Assembly (NCBI RefSeq): GCF_000332195.1
Contig: NZ_KB235919.1
Span: 397,038 to 461,037 of the forward strand
Direction: 5' to 3'
DNA length: 64,000 bases
From: Pleurocapsa sp. PCC 7319
GTDB lineage: Bacteria; Cyanobacteriota; Cyanobacteriia; Cyanobacteriales; Xenococcaceae
A program made the translations under genes and the position numbers. How positions within the stretch are numbered: position 1 is the stretch's first letter; the number at the start of each line of letters is the position of its first letter. Below the pieces are notes generated by a model. It was given only the letters and a program-made list of their open reading frames with translations. It ran no database searches and had not been told where the DNA came from. Shown piece after piece: positions 18,661 to 27,934 of this stretch.

Positions 18661-18768
18661 TGTAGATTTATAACAATCTGGTTGTAACTCTTGTCGTTTT
18701 CTGAAATAGCGTTTAAGCTCATGGTCGTTAATCTAAATCAGTAATATCACGTACGTATTTTCTCGGAG
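18661..18768 (-). repeat. Right arm of a 108-bp inverted repeat
   Basis: This is the reverse-complement partner of 17913-18020. It ends 123 bp before the start of the NeuA-like gene, whereas the left arm begins about 310 bp from the start of the WecG-like gene. Confidence 0.9.
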
Positions 18769-18891
18769 TACTAGAGTATGAAAAGTAACTAATATGTGTT
18801 GCTTGTTTTTGAGTGTAAATCTATTCTTAAGTTCTTTCTTTTCAGAACGAGCTAATTAAAAGTAAACCTATTACCTGGGGAAGCATTGCAA

Positions 18892-19581
18892 ATGTCAATA
18901 ATTGCTATAATACCTGCCCGTGGTGGCTCTAGAGGTTTACCTGGTAAAAATATTAGGGAATTAGCTAATAAACCACTGATTGCTCATTCTATTATCAATG
19001 CTAAAGAAGCAAGATTTGTAGATCGAGTTTACGTTTCTACAGATGATCGCGAAATTGCCAGAATTTCTCTAGACTATGGTGCAGAAATAATTAATCGCCC
19101 TCATGAATTAGCTAATGATACTGCTTCTTCTGAATCAGCTTTAATTCATGCAGTTGATACTATTGCAGCTACTGGTGTTGCCATAGATTTGGTGGTGTTT
19201 TTGCAATGTACTTCTCCCATTAGAACGGGGAAGGATATTGACAATGCTATTCGAAAATTGAACCAAGAAAATACTGATTCTTTGTTGTCGGTTTCTCCTT
19301 CTCATCGATTTCTCTGGCAAGAAACTGATGGTATAGCCCAATCGATTAATTACGACTATCGTCACCGTTTGCGCCGTCAAGATATGGAGCCACAATATGT
19401 GGAAAATGGTTCAATTTATATTTTCAAACCTTGGGTATTAAAAGAATTAAATAATCGCTTGGGCGGTAAAATTGCTCTTTTTCCTATGAGTGAAGCAGCA
19501 AGCTGGGAAATAGATTCACTTCTCGATTTTGAAATTGCCGAATCTTTACTAAAAAAGCAGGTGACAGTAAATGCTTATTGA
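18892..19581 (+). CDS. Acylneuraminate cytidylyltransferase-like (NeuA/PseF/LegF family)
   Basis: About 229 residues. The nucleotide-binding N-terminus IIAIIPARGGSRGLPGKNI matches the CMP-nonulosonate synthetase signature, with later motifs VYVSTDDREIA, FLQCTSPIRTG and ENGSIYIF. It activates a nonulosonic acid (neuraminic, legionaminic or pseudaminic type) with CTP. ATG at 18892 is preferred over an in-frame TTG at 18886 because the GGGGAAG upstream is better spaced. Its stop overlaps the next start by 11 bp, so it is coupled to the NeuB-like synthase. Which sugar is used cannot be told from sequence alone. Confidence 0.88.
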   Translation: MSIIAIIPARGGSRGLPGKNIRELANKPLIAHSIINAKEARFVDRVYVSTDDREIARISLDYGAEIINRPHELANDTASSESALIHAVDTIAATGVAIDLVVFLQCTSPIRTGKDIDNAIRKLNQENTDSLLSVSPSHRFLWQETDGIAQSINYDYRHRLRRQDMEPQYVENGSIYIFKPWVLKELNNRLGGKIALFPMSEAASWEIDSLLDFEIAESLLKKQVTVNAY

Positions 19582-21817
19582 TAGAAGTATTGCTAAATAT
19601 ATCGTTTTTTCCGAAGACAACATCATTAATGCCTTGAAAAAGATTAGTGATAATAAAAGTAAAGTTATCTTTTCTGTAACTGAATCTGGCAGACTTGAAG
19701 GAGTCATGACTGATGGTGACTTTCGGCGGTGGTTAGTCAGTCAAAATACCATCGATCTCAATCAGTCGGTTTCTAAGGTTGCAAATAAAAACTTTAAATA
19801 TGCCTTTGACGGTGATGAACCGGAAAAGATTCAATCTTATTTATCAGACACAATTGAATTTATTCCCCTAATTGATAAAAACCACCATTTAGTAGCAGTA
19901 GCCAGAAAGCGATCGCAAGTTATTCAGATCGGTAAGTTCACTATCGATGCGGAATCTCCAAGCTTTATTATTGCTGAGATTGGGAACAACCATAATGGTA
20001 GTTTAGAAGTAGCTCGTCAACTGATAGACGCAGCATTGTTAGCTGGTGCCAACTGTGTCAAATTTCAACTACGGGATTTGAGTTCGCTTTATGTAAACGC
20101 TGGTAATGCTAATGATGCTAGTGAAGATTTAGGTTCTCAGTATACTTTAGATTTACTATCTCGTTTCCAGCTCAGTCCTGAGGAAATGTTTACCGCCTTT
20201 GATTATTGTAAAGAGCGGGATATTTTACCCTTATGTACTCCCTGGGATGAGAGAAGCTTAAGTCTGTTAGAAGAATATGGAATGCCAGCTTACAAGGTAG
20301 CCTCGGCAGATTTAACCAATCATGACTTTCTCAAAGCGTTGGCTAATACAGGAAAGCCATTAATCTGTTCCACAGGAATGTCAACTGAAGCTGAAATTAC
20401 TGAAACTGTTAGTTTATTGCAGCGTTTAGGTGCAATGTATGTACTACTACACTGCAATTCTACTTATCCCGCCCCTTTTAAAGATGTGAACTTGGCTTAT
20501 CTTGAACGTCTGCAAGAGTTGGGAAATTGTCCCGTTGGTTATTCTGGTCACGAGCGAGATATTAATGTTGCGATCGCATCTATAGCCAAAGGTGCCAAAG
20601 TGATCGAGAAACATTTTACGCTTGATAAATCCATGGAGGGCAACGACCACAAAGTCAGTCTGTTACCTCAAGAATTTCAGGCGATGGTGGAAGGAATACG
20701 CCAGGTAGAAGCAGCGATCGGTCAATCTGGCGATCGCCGTTTGAGTCAAGGGGAATTGATGAACCGCGAAACCCTTGCCAAAAGCCTTGTCATTAATTGT
20801 GACTTGCAGCTGGGAGAAGTAATTAGCGAAACCATGATTGAGGTTAAAAGTCCTGGAAAGGGTTTACAACCCAATCGCAAAGTGGAATTAATCGGCAAAA
20901 AAGCCAAAAGAACATTTAAAGCAGGAGACTTTTTCTTTCTCAGTGACTTAGAACGAGAACGTGTTTCTGCCCGTTCCTATAAGTTTAAACGTCCTTGGGG
21001 TTTGCCGGTACGCTATCACGACTTTAAAAGGATCTTGGCTAAAACTAATCCCGACTTATTAGAGTTCCACCTCAGCTATAAAGACTTAGAACAAGATATT
21101 AAGCAATATTTTGATCGCATTTACGATTTAGATTTAGTGGTACATAGTCCCGAACTATTTGCGGGCGATCTAGTTTTAGATTTATGCTCCACCAATGAAG
21201 ACTATCGCCAGCAATCAATTAAAGAATTACAAAAAGTAATTGATTTAACGCGATCACTTAAACCATATTTTAGTCAAGCATCTCGGCCTTGTATCGTAAC
21301 TAATGTGGGTGGCTTTAGTGAAGACAAACCCTTACCAAGTTCTCTCAAAACTGAGTTATACGAACTACTGATTGATAGCCTCTCAACTTTAGATAAAGAT
21401 GAAGTAGAAATTATTCCCCAAACTATGCCACCTTTTCCTTGGCATTTTGGCGGACAACGTTACCACAACCTCTTTGTAGATCCTCAAGATACGGTTCAAT
21501 TCTGCCAAGAACAAAACTACCGTATATGTTTAGATGTTTCTCACTCTAAATTAGCTTGCAACCATCATAAATGGTCGTTTAAAGAGTTTGTCGAACAGGT
21601 TAGTCATTACACTGCACATTTACACATTGCTGATGCGGAAGGTATAGATGGTGAAGGTTTACAAGTCGGTGAAGGTGATATTGATTTTCCTGCTTTATCA
21701 GCAGACTTAGCTAAAAAAGCAAGCCAAGCTTCTTTTATTCCAGAGATTTGGCAAGGACACAAGAATGAAGGAGAAGGTTTCTGGGTTGCGCTGGAGAAAT
21801 TAGAGGAGTTTTTGTAA
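19571..21817 (+). CDS. NeuB-type nonulosonate synthase fused to CBS and TIM-barrel domains
   Basis: 748 residues, more than twice the usual 350 of NeuB. A CBS pair lies at about 15-117 (RLEGVMTDGDFRRWL). The NeuB barrel lies at about 125-380 (FIIAEIGNNHNGSLEVARQL, CVKFQL, YKVASADLTN, STGMSTEAEI, HCNSTYPAP, GYSGHE, VIEKHFTLD). An SAF/antifreeze-like domain lies at about 385-460 (NRETLAKSLV, GKGLQPNR). A C-terminal xylose-isomerase-like AP endonuclease 2 barrel lies at about 475-748 (LDVSHSKLAC, HLHIADAEG, IPEIWQGHKN). The core condenses phosphoenolpyruvate with an N-acetylated hexose. The CBS pair may sense a nucleotide. The role of the last barrel is unknown, perhaps epimerase-like. Confidence 0.88.
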   Translation: MLIDRSIAKYIVFSEDNIINALKKISDNKSKVIFSVTESGRLEGVMTDGDFRRWLVSQNTIDLNQSVSKVANKNFKYAFDGDEPEKIQSYLSDTIEFIPLIDKNHHLVAVARKRSQVIQIGKFTIDAESPSFIIAEIGNNHNGSLEVARQLIDAALLAGANCVKFQLRDLSSLYVNAGNANDASEDLGSQYTLDLLSRFQLSPEEMFTAFDYCKERDILPLCTPWDERSLSLLEEYGMPAYKVASADLTNHDFLKALANTGKPLICSTGMSTEAEITETVSLLQRLGAMYVLLHCNSTYPAPFKDVNLAYLERLQELGNCPVGYSGHERDINVAIASIAKGAKVIEKHFTLDKSMEGNDHKVSLLPQEFQAMVEGIRQVEAAIGQSGDRRLSQGELMNRETLAKSLVINCDLQLGEVISETMIEVKSPGKGLQPNRKVELIGKKAKRTFKAGDFFFLSDLERERVSARSYKFKRPWGLPVRYHDFKRILAKTNPDLLEFHLSYKDLEQDIKQYFDRIYDLDLVVHSPELFAGDLVLDLCSTNEDYRQQSIKELQKVIDLTRSLKPYFSQASRPCIVTNVGGFSEDKPLPSSLKTELYELLIDSLSTLDKDEVEIIPQTMPPFPWHFGGQRYHNLFVDPQDTVQFCQEQNYRICLDVSHSKLACNHHKWSFKEFVEQVSHYTAHLHIADAEGIDGEGLQVGEGDIDFPALSADLAKKASQASFIPEIWQGHKNEGEGFWVALEKLEEFL

Positions 21818-21886
21818 ATTTTGCATTAAAGCAAGCTTAATTTGAGTGGAATCCACAGCATAAATCATGAGGGAGAAAAACGAGTT

Positions 21887-22996
21887 ATGAGTTCAAAATT
21901 TCAAAATGAGCCGTTTTTTCTAGTTAGTTGTCCGCGCTCAGGAAGTACTATGCTGAGATTAATGCTCAACGAGCATCCCCGCCTAAGAGTCCCCGATGAA
22001 TCCTTCTTCCTTACTGAATTGATGAATAAGCTACCACTAAATTCCCCTCTGAGTCAGGAGGATAAGCGGTTGGCTTTTGATATCATATCTAACCATGAGC
22101 GATGGGCAAATCCGAAATTTAAATTTCGAGCAGCCTCTAATAAAAAGCTCTGGGACACAATTTCTTGTCTAAAGCAGCCACTTCTTAGTCAGCTAATTGA
22201 TGCTGTATTTCGGAATTGTACCCATCTAAAAAATAAACCTCGCTGGGGGGATAAAACACCACAATACATCAGTGACATAAATCGCTTGCATCAGGTGTTT
22301 CCTTCTGCTAAGTTTATTCATCTCATTCGTGATGGACGAGATGTTTGTATCTCTTTGCGCACTCTATATCTTAATAATCGTCATAAGGAAGGTCACGTAA
22401 TCAGACGCTTTTTGTGGCATGCGGGTCGAACAATACATAGCGCAGCAAAACTCTGGCACAAAAGTGTTGAAGCAGGTATTGAATCAGGGCTGAAGCTGCC
22501 TACCGAATCATATCTTGAGATTCATTATGAAGACCTCATTCTTCGAACTGAAGATACTCTCAAAAATATCTGTTCATTTATTGGAGAAAACTATGACGAC
22601 AGAATGCTTGGTTTTTATAAAAACTCATCTAAGGAGACTATGAAAGAACCAGAAGCATTCCAACCCCATGCTAAAACTCACCGTCCACCTACTCCGTCTG
22701 ATACTTATCGCTGGCGTACAGAAATGAATTTGATTGAGGTGGCTCTTTTTGAATCATATGCTGGAAAAACAATGGATCGTATCGGACAGACGAGACATTT
22801 TCGAGGAGCGCTGAAATTCATTCCCTATAATTTAAGGGCTTTTGATAAACTTAGACGAATATTCATACCAACTAACCAAGATCGTGAGCTTCTAGAGCTA
22901 CCAGACTTTGCCTATTTTCTTTACTATGTGCTTCGGCCTATTCGTTTGCTGGTAAAGTATACGCTAATTACGGGCAAACGTTTTCTTCCGACTTGA
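21887..22996 (+). CDS. Sulfotransferase family protein
   Basis: About 369 residues from the ATG at 21887, preferred over an upstream in-frame TTG at 21842 because GGGAGAAA precedes it. The PAPS 5'-phosphosulfate loop is FFLVSCPRSGSTMLRLML, and the 3'-phosphate motif is KFIHLIRDGRDVCISLR. ESYLEIHYEDLI is the usual late acceptor-domain motif. It probably sulfates a sugar of the surface polymer. It is the third gene of the plus-strand half, 69 bp after the NeuB fusion. Confidence 0.85.
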   Translation: MSSKFQNEPFFLVSCPRSGSTMLRLMLNEHPRLRVPDESFFLTELMNKLPLNSPLSQEDKRLAFDIISNHERWANPKFKFRAASNKKLWDTISCLKQPLLSQLIDAVFRNCTHLKNKPRWGDKTPQYISDINRLHQVFPSAKFIHLIRDGRDVCISLRTLYLNNRHKEGHVIRRFLWHAGRTIHSAAKLWHKSVEAGIESGLKLPTESYLEIHYEDLILRTEDTLKNICSFIGENYDDRMLGFYKNSSKETMKEPEAFQPHAKTHRPPTPSDTYRWRTEMNLIEVALFESYAGKTMDRIGQTRHFRGALKFIPYNLRAFDKLRRIFIPTNQDRELLELPDFAYFLYYVLRPIRLLVKYTLITGKRFLPT

Positions 22997-23073
22997 TTAT
23001 CTCTAGTTGAAAAGTTTTTTACGATTATTCCACATTAATAAAATGGACTTTAGATTGTTTTTGAGGAACTTTA

Positions 23074-23850
23074 ATGAAAGCAATTATCCTCGCTGGCGGG
23101 TTTGGAACTCGATTGAGTGAAGAAACCAGTATTCGACCAAAGCCAATGGTAGAAATTGGTGGCAAACCAATCCTTTGGCACATTATGAAAATTTATTCTG
23201 CTCACGGTATCAACGACTTTGTAATCTGCTGTGGCTATAAAGGTTACATGATCAAAGAGTACTTTGCCAACTATTTTTTGCATATGTCCGATGTCACCTT
23301 TGATATGCGATTCAATAAAATGAATGTTCACAATGGTTATGCTGAACCTTGGCAAGTTACTTTGGTAGATACCGGTCAATCGACTATGACTGGTGGGAGA
23401 CTCAAAAGAGTCAGAGAGTACGTTGGTGATGAAACCTTCTGCTTAACCTATGGGGATGGAGTAAGTAATATCAATATTACTGAGTTGATTGCTTTTCATC
23501 AAGAACAAAAAACCTTAGCCACCCTAACGGCAACTCAACCCCCTGGACGCTTTGGGGCGATTAATCTCGGACAAGAGCAAACGAAAATCACAAATTTTCA
23601 AGAGAAACCAGAGGGAGATGGAGCTTGGATCAATGGAGGTTATTTTATTCTTGAACCCCAAGTAATTGACATGATTGAGAATGACTCTACTGTTTGGGAG
23701 CAAGAACCCTTAACAAAACTAGCTCATCTAGAGCAGCTATCTGCCTATAAACATCAAGGTTTTTGGCAGCCGATGGATACTTTGCGAGATAAAAGATATT
23801 TGGAAAAGCTCTGGAATGATAGTCAAGCTCCTTGGAAGGTTTGGAAGTAG
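23074..23850 (+). CDS. rfbF: Glucose-1-phosphate cytidylyltransferase
   Basis: 258 residues, the usual family length. The nucleotidyltransferase N-terminus is [18 protein letters not shown] followed by [28 protein letters not shown] and FGAINL complete the RfbF pattern, with the C-terminal [14 protein letters not shown]. It makes CDP-glucose from CTP and glucose-1-phosphate, normally the first step to CDP-3,6-dideoxyhexoses or CDP-linked branched sugars. No partner dehydratase (RfbG) is in the window. A GAGG ribosome-binding site precedes the ATG. Confidence 0.92.
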   Translation: MKAIILAGGFGTRLSEETSIRPKPMVEIGGKPILWHIMKIYSAHGINDFVICCGYKGYMIKEYFANYFLHMSDVTFDMRFNKMNVHNGYAEPWQVTLVDTGQSTMTGGRLKRVREYVGDETFCLTYGDGVSNINITELIAFHQEQKTLATLTATQPPGRFGAINLGQEQTKITNFQEKPEGDGAWINGGYFILEPQVIDMIENDSTVWEQEPLTKLAHLEQLSAYKHQGFWQPMDTLRDKRYLEKLWNDSQAPWKVWK

Positions 23851-23913
23851 AAGTCAACTTCAGAACGCCAAAGAAGCAATTAAAAAATTAAAAATTTATA
23901 TGCAATTTTTGAG

Positions 23914-25386
23914 ATGAGTACCTCATTTATCAGCTGCGATGATTTCCAGACTAAAACAACTTGTGAGCTTTATCATGCAGTTAATCCTTCAGAATTTCGA
24001 CTAAGCATTCAATCTTCTCTTTATTATTATCTACACCATGTATGGGTAGGTAGAACCAAATTATTAAAGCAAAAAAAAGTTGACTATCAATTAAAGCTTG
24101 AGATCAAAGAAAAGCTCAAAGGTTCAGCAAGAAATTTAAGGAATTCAGCAAATATTTTTTTTGATGATTATCAATTAAAGTATCGATTAAGGAATTACGA
24201 TCAATGTGATGTAATATTCAATCATTTTATTTCTAGCCCTCATGGTCTTGGCATTCAGAAACTATTAGCGAAGCAATGCCAGATGCAGGGATTAAGAACT
24301 GGAATAGTTGGATTTAGTAATAATCTTTTGGCAATGGAATTGCCAGAGTTTAATGAGGTTTTACCCTTAAGACAATGTGATAGGGTTTCTGAATTCAATC
24401 TCTCATCGAAAACTTGTCAAGAAATCATTGAACAATGCAGTTATATTTACTCGTTTTTTGAAAAATTTCACTCATTTAAGGTAGCTCCAAAGGTTTTTGT
24501 ACATTTAACTGAACTTGCAATTCAGATAGAGCAGAATTCATGTCTCTTGAAACACCTATTGGAAATGACAAATCCTAAACTAGTGATCTTGTCTCATGGA
24601 AAATACTTGGCAGATACAGCAATGCAAATTGCTTGCCAAAATACAGATATTCCATCAATGTTGATACCTCACGGTTTCCCACAGAGAAGTCTATCTCCAT
24701 TAAGTGCATCATTTGTGATGTCTTATTGTCCTCATCATGACAATTATTTACGAAAAATTAGTTTAGCTTCTACTGAGATAATTAATTTAGGATGGTTGGA
24801 GCCTAAGGTTAGACTACCGAAAGATTTCGATATTTCTTCTGATCGCGTTACTCAAGAAAGAGGAAAATTCAACATTTTATTTTTATCCTCACTTTCTGGC
24901 TGGGATAGACATCGATGTGAATCTCTTTTAGAACGTGTTCCTGAAATCCTGAAAGCATTAAATAAAATGCCTGAAGTCGAGACGATTAATGTCCGTTTAC
25001 GTAGTGATGAATACGATGATTTAGTTATCAAAACCTTGCTAACTGCATGCGCAGGTTCAAAGCTGCGGATATCGGGAATGAACAGTCCCATTACAGATGA
25101 TGTGAAAGCATGCGATATTGCGATCTCTTTTAACAGTACGGGGGTACTGTATGCTCCATACTTAAGTAAGAAAGCTATAGAAATTCGCGATCAAAAAATT
25201 AATTCAGTTTGGGGCGGTACTGTACTTCCCAGTGAGCAAGTATATCAAATTGAAGATGTATTTGATGCAGAAGATTTTAGTCAATTTGTTTTAGAATCTC
25301 CGATACTAAATGGCAAAAATGTATTTTATAACTGGGGTAACGAGCTTGAAGCTTTTTCAGAATCCTTAAGCAAAATTGTCTCATAG
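23914..25386 (+). CDS. Unknown polysaccharide-locus protein, possible GT-B glycosyltransferase
   Basis: 490 residues, no signal peptide or membrane span seen. The middle region (about 215-280) contains KLVILSHGKYLADTAMQIAC and MLIPHGFPQRSLSP, a SHG...PHG pattern reminiscent of GT-B capsule transferases or CDP-glycerol/polysialyl-type enzymes. A late ITDDVKACDIAISFNSTGVL (about 386-405) looks like a nucleotide-sugar-binding turn. The N-terminal 90 residues are Lys/Leu-rich and probably helical. Its position between RfbF and GT2 genes supports a transferase role, but no family was recognised with certainty. Confidence 0.5.
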   Translation: MSTSFISCDDFQTKTTCELYHAVNPSEFRLSIQSSLYYYLHHVWVGRTKLLKQKKVDYQLKLEIKEKLKGSARNLRNSANIFFDDYQLKYRLRNYDQCDVIFNHFISSPHGLGIQKLLAKQCQMQGLRTGIVGFSNNLLAMELPEFNEVLPLRQCDRVSEFNLSSKTCQEIIEQCSYIYSFFEKFHSFKVAPKVFVHLTELAIQIEQNSCLLKHLLEMTNPKLVILSHGKYLADTAMQIACQNTDIPSMLIPHGFPQRSLSPLSASFVMSYCPHHDNYLRKISLASTEIINLGWLEPKVRLPKDFDISSDRVTQERGKFNILFLSSLSGWDRHRCESLLERVPEILKALNKMPEVETINVRLRSDEYDDLVIKTLLTACAGSKLRISGMNSPITDDVKACDIAISFNSTGVLYAPYLSKKAIEIRDQKINSVWGGTVLPSEQVYQIEDVFDAEDFSQFVLESPILNGKNVFYNWGNELEAFSESLSKIVS

Positions 25387-25470
25387 CTTATTAATCAAAT
25401 TTTATTTTGTGAATATATAGATCACGAAAAATAACCTTTAATCATCTAGTTTTCTCAATTTTTACTCCTT

Positions 25471-26538
25471 ATGACTCCTCTTGTATCCGTTTGTGTTCCA
25501 ACCTTCAATGCTGCCAAATATCTGAGAGAGTGTCTCGATAGCATTCTTGCGCAAATATTTACTGACTTTGAATTACTAATCGTCGATAATCATTCATCAG
25601 ATGAAACTCTCAGTATTGTTAAGGAATATGCTGAGCTTGATTCGCGAATTCGTGTAATCATTAATCAGCATAATATTGGAGCCGTGCCTAACTTCAATCG
25701 ATGTCTTGAGTTAGCTGAGGGTGAATGGATTAAATATGTTCATGCCGATGATTTTATTGCACCTGATTGTCTAGAGCAGATGCTCGCTGCAAGCCAACCT
25801 GAAAGTGCTATTATTTGCTGTCGTCGTAATTTTTTGTTTGAGCCTGATACAAACGAACAAACCAAAAAGTTCTTTCTCAAATTTTTGTCAGATTTGTCAA
25901 TAGACAGTCTATTTCCCAATTCGACGGAGGTTTCTGCAAGTGATTTTTGTAACGTTATAGTAAACTACTTTTGGTTCAATATTGTTGGCGAACCAACCGC
26001 TGTAATGTTACATCGAAACGCATTTGATCGTTTTGGCACCTTTAATACTAATATTATAGGCATTTGTGACATTGAGCTTTGGGCAAGAATTGCGATCCAT
26101 ACAGGACTGACCTATATTCCACTGACTTTAGCAACATCACGAATACACGATCGCTCTTTAACAAATACTAATAAAATCAACCGTCATTTTCGTAAAAAAT
26201 TGGATCAGCTCGTGCTGTTACATGATTTCGCGTTTCATCCCCTCTATACTCCACTGCGTGCTGCTGCCAGCGATCGCCAACCAGCGCTCAACTTTGAAGA
26301 TTTACTGGCAGTGCAAGGATGTAAAGCACGAAAACTTGCGGCACAATCACAATCAAATTTCTCCGTTACGCAGGAGTGGGAAAAGATCGTACAACAATAT
26401 CCCATATTGTCAGTTCTCTCAACTCCAAATCCATTACGCTACACAAGACGTTTACTCCGAAAAGCTCCAAGTTTACTTTCATTGCTGGTGCAGTCAATTG
26501 AGTCTTATCAGCGAGAAGCCCCAAGTTTCTACTTTTAA
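25471..26538 (+). CDS. Glycosyltransferase family 2
   Basis: 355 residues. The GT-A N-terminus is PLVSVCVPTFNAAKYLRECL, followed by LIVDNHSSDET. The metal-binding Asp motif lies in WIKYVHADDFIAPDCL (about residues 87-102). It transfers a sugar from a nucleotide donor. There is no membrane segment, so it acts on the cytosolic face of the inner membrane. The C-terminal 100 residues are basic and diverge from the family core. Donor and acceptor are unknown. Confidence 0.85.
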   Translation: MTPLVSVCVPTFNAAKYLRECLDSILAQIFTDFELLIVDNHSSDETLSIVKEYAELDSRIRVIINQHNIGAVPNFNRCLELAEGEWIKYVHADDFIAPDCLEQMLAASQPESAIICCRRNFLFEPDTNEQTKKFFLKFLSDLSIDSLFPNSTEVSASDFCNVIVNYFWFNIVGEPTAVMLHRNAFDRFGTFNTNIIGICDIELWARIAIHTGLTYIPLTLATSRIHDRSLTNTNKINRHFRKKLDQLVLLHDFAFHPLYTPLRAAASDRQPALNFEDLLAVQGCKARKLAAQSQSNFSVTQEWEKIVQQYPILSVLSTPNPLRYTRRLLRKAPSLLSLLVQSIESYQREAPSFYF

Positions 26539-26548
26539 GTAAAAATTA

Positions 26549-26596
26549 TCGCGCGATTGGGCTGAAGCCCACCGCCCTAAGGGCGATCGCTCAAGC
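26549..26596. repeat. GC-rich double-hairpin palindromic repeat
   Basis: Two adjacent hairpins, GGGCTGAAGCCC and CGCCCTAAGGGCG, run into a GCGATCGC octamer. This is the composition of a dispersed cyanobacterial palindromic repeat and stands out from the AT-rich surroundings. It may act as a weak terminator after the GT2 gene, but no T-run follows. Confidence 0.55.
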
Positions 26597-26682
26597 AAAA
26601 TAACCCCTTAAACTACAAATCCAAAAGTGTATCAGACTATATCATCAGATTCTCCAAAATCAATAACAGGGAGGTTAAAAAA

Positions 26683-27894
26683 TTGAAAACTATTGCTCTC
26701 ATTGAAGATAATTGGGGAGGGCATCGTCCAACATACCTCAAGATATTCACTAAAACTTTGCTTGAGTTTGGTCACCAAGTTATTGTCTTCTGTCCGGAAC
26801 CTAAAGAACTGAGTGAATGGATTATCCAAAACTCTTGTTTACATCCAGAGAGACTCTACTCCTTTAAATTTCAAAAACCAGAACCTAGCTCATTTCCAGT
26901 CCTGCAAATTCGCCTAATTCTAAATGCAGTAAATTGTTGGCGTAATGTTAAAAAATCAATTCAGTATGTTTCCTTAAAAATAGGAAATTCACCAGATTTA
27001 GTATTTTTTCCCTGGCTTGATAGTTACTTGGCTCCCTATTTGACACATCATCTAATTGACACAATATTTCCTTACCAATGGTCTGGTTTGTACTTTCACC
27101 CTCGACACTTAAGACTCAGACAGAAGTTTTGGTCTATTTGTCGTGGTCCTTTGAGAGAACATGCAATGCTAAAATCTGCTCATTGCCCAGCGATCGCAGT
27201 TCTTGATGAAGGGATCTCGGAAAAATTGCAAAGTAAGATTGGAGGTAAATCTGTAATCACTTTTCCTGATTTTACAGATACATCACCACCTGACTTTAAT
27301 TTTCCAATTATTCAGCAAATAAAAGAGCAAGCTCAGGGGAAAAAAATAATTGGTTTGTTGGGATCGCAAAGCAAGCGCAAAGGACTTTTGACACTTTTAG
27401 AAGTGGCTCAACAAATGGCGCAAGAAGAATATTTTTTTGTTTTTGCAGGTCGATTGGCAGAACAGACCTTTACAGTACAAGAGCTAACTAATATCCAAAA
27501 TTTTGTTAATTCAGGACAGTCTAACTGTTTCTTTTATTTTGAAAGCATTCCAGATGGAACAGCATTTAATACTTTAGTTAATATCTGTGATATTTTATTT
27601 GCTGCCTATGAAAAATTTCCTCACAGTAGCAATATGTTGACCAAAGCAGCAATCTCAGAAAAGCCCATCATAGTTAGCAAGAAATTTTGCATGGCAGAAA
27701 GAATTGAAAAATTTAAGTTGGGTTTGAGTATCAATGAGGGAGATGTGGATCAATGTATTGAGGCAATAGAAGATCTATGTTATCAGGAAGAAATGAATAA
27801 TAGAAACTTACAACCACATTTTGAAGATTATAGAAGTCTTCACTCTACAGCACAACTTAAAAGTGCGTTTCAAAAGATTTTAGATAAATTATAA
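26683..27894 (+). CDS. Glycosyltransferase family 4-like
   Basis: 403 residues. The start is TTG, supported by a strong AGGGAGGT eight bases upstream and no ATG nearby. N-terminal KTIALIEDNWGGHRPTYLK and a GT-B C-terminal half are seen: KKIIGLLGSQSKRKGLLTLL, FVFAGR, and DILFAAYEKFPHSSNMLTKA, in which the acidic donor-binding motif is shifted from the usual EGFG. It probably adds a sugar during repeat-unit assembly. The atypical C-terminal motif makes donor prediction unsafe. Confidence 0.75.
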   Translation: MKTIALIEDNWGGHRPTYLKIFTKTLLEFGHQVIVFCPEPKELSEWIIQNSCLHPERLYSFKFQKPEPSSFPVLQIRLILNAVNCWRNVKKSIQYVSLKIGNSPDLVFFPWLDSYLAPYLTHHLIDTIFPYQWSGLYFHPRHLRLRQKFWSICRGPLREHAMLKSAHCPAIAVLDEGISEKLQSKIGGKSVITFPDFTDTSPPDFNFPIIQQIKEQAQGKKIIGLLGSQSKRKGLLTLLEVAQQMAQEEYFFVFAGRLAEQTFTVQELTNIQNFVNSGQSNCFFYFESIPDGTAFNTLVNICDILFAAYEKFPHSSNMLTKAAISEKPIIVSKKFCMAERIEKFKLGLSINEGDVDQCIEAIEDLCYQEEMNNRNLQPHFEDYRSLHSTAQLKSAFQKILDKL

Positions 27895-27934
27895 AGTTTT
27901 TCAAAATTATGTTTTAGATATTGACTATTTACTC

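Larger units (their letters stand above)
17603..18885. promoter_or_regulatory. 1.28-kb divergent non-coding region of the polysaccharide locus
   Basis: This gap separates the two divergent halves of the locus and should hold both promoters. A long inverted repeat (17913-18020 and 18661-18768) frames a 640-bp AT-rich core. The core has no convincing gene: a 62-codon frame at 18255-18443 lacks a recognisable ribosome-binding site or family. The arms point outward, so each divergent operon has the same 108-bp sequence upstream in the same relative orientation. No terminator or RNA gene was recognised. Confidence 0.5.
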
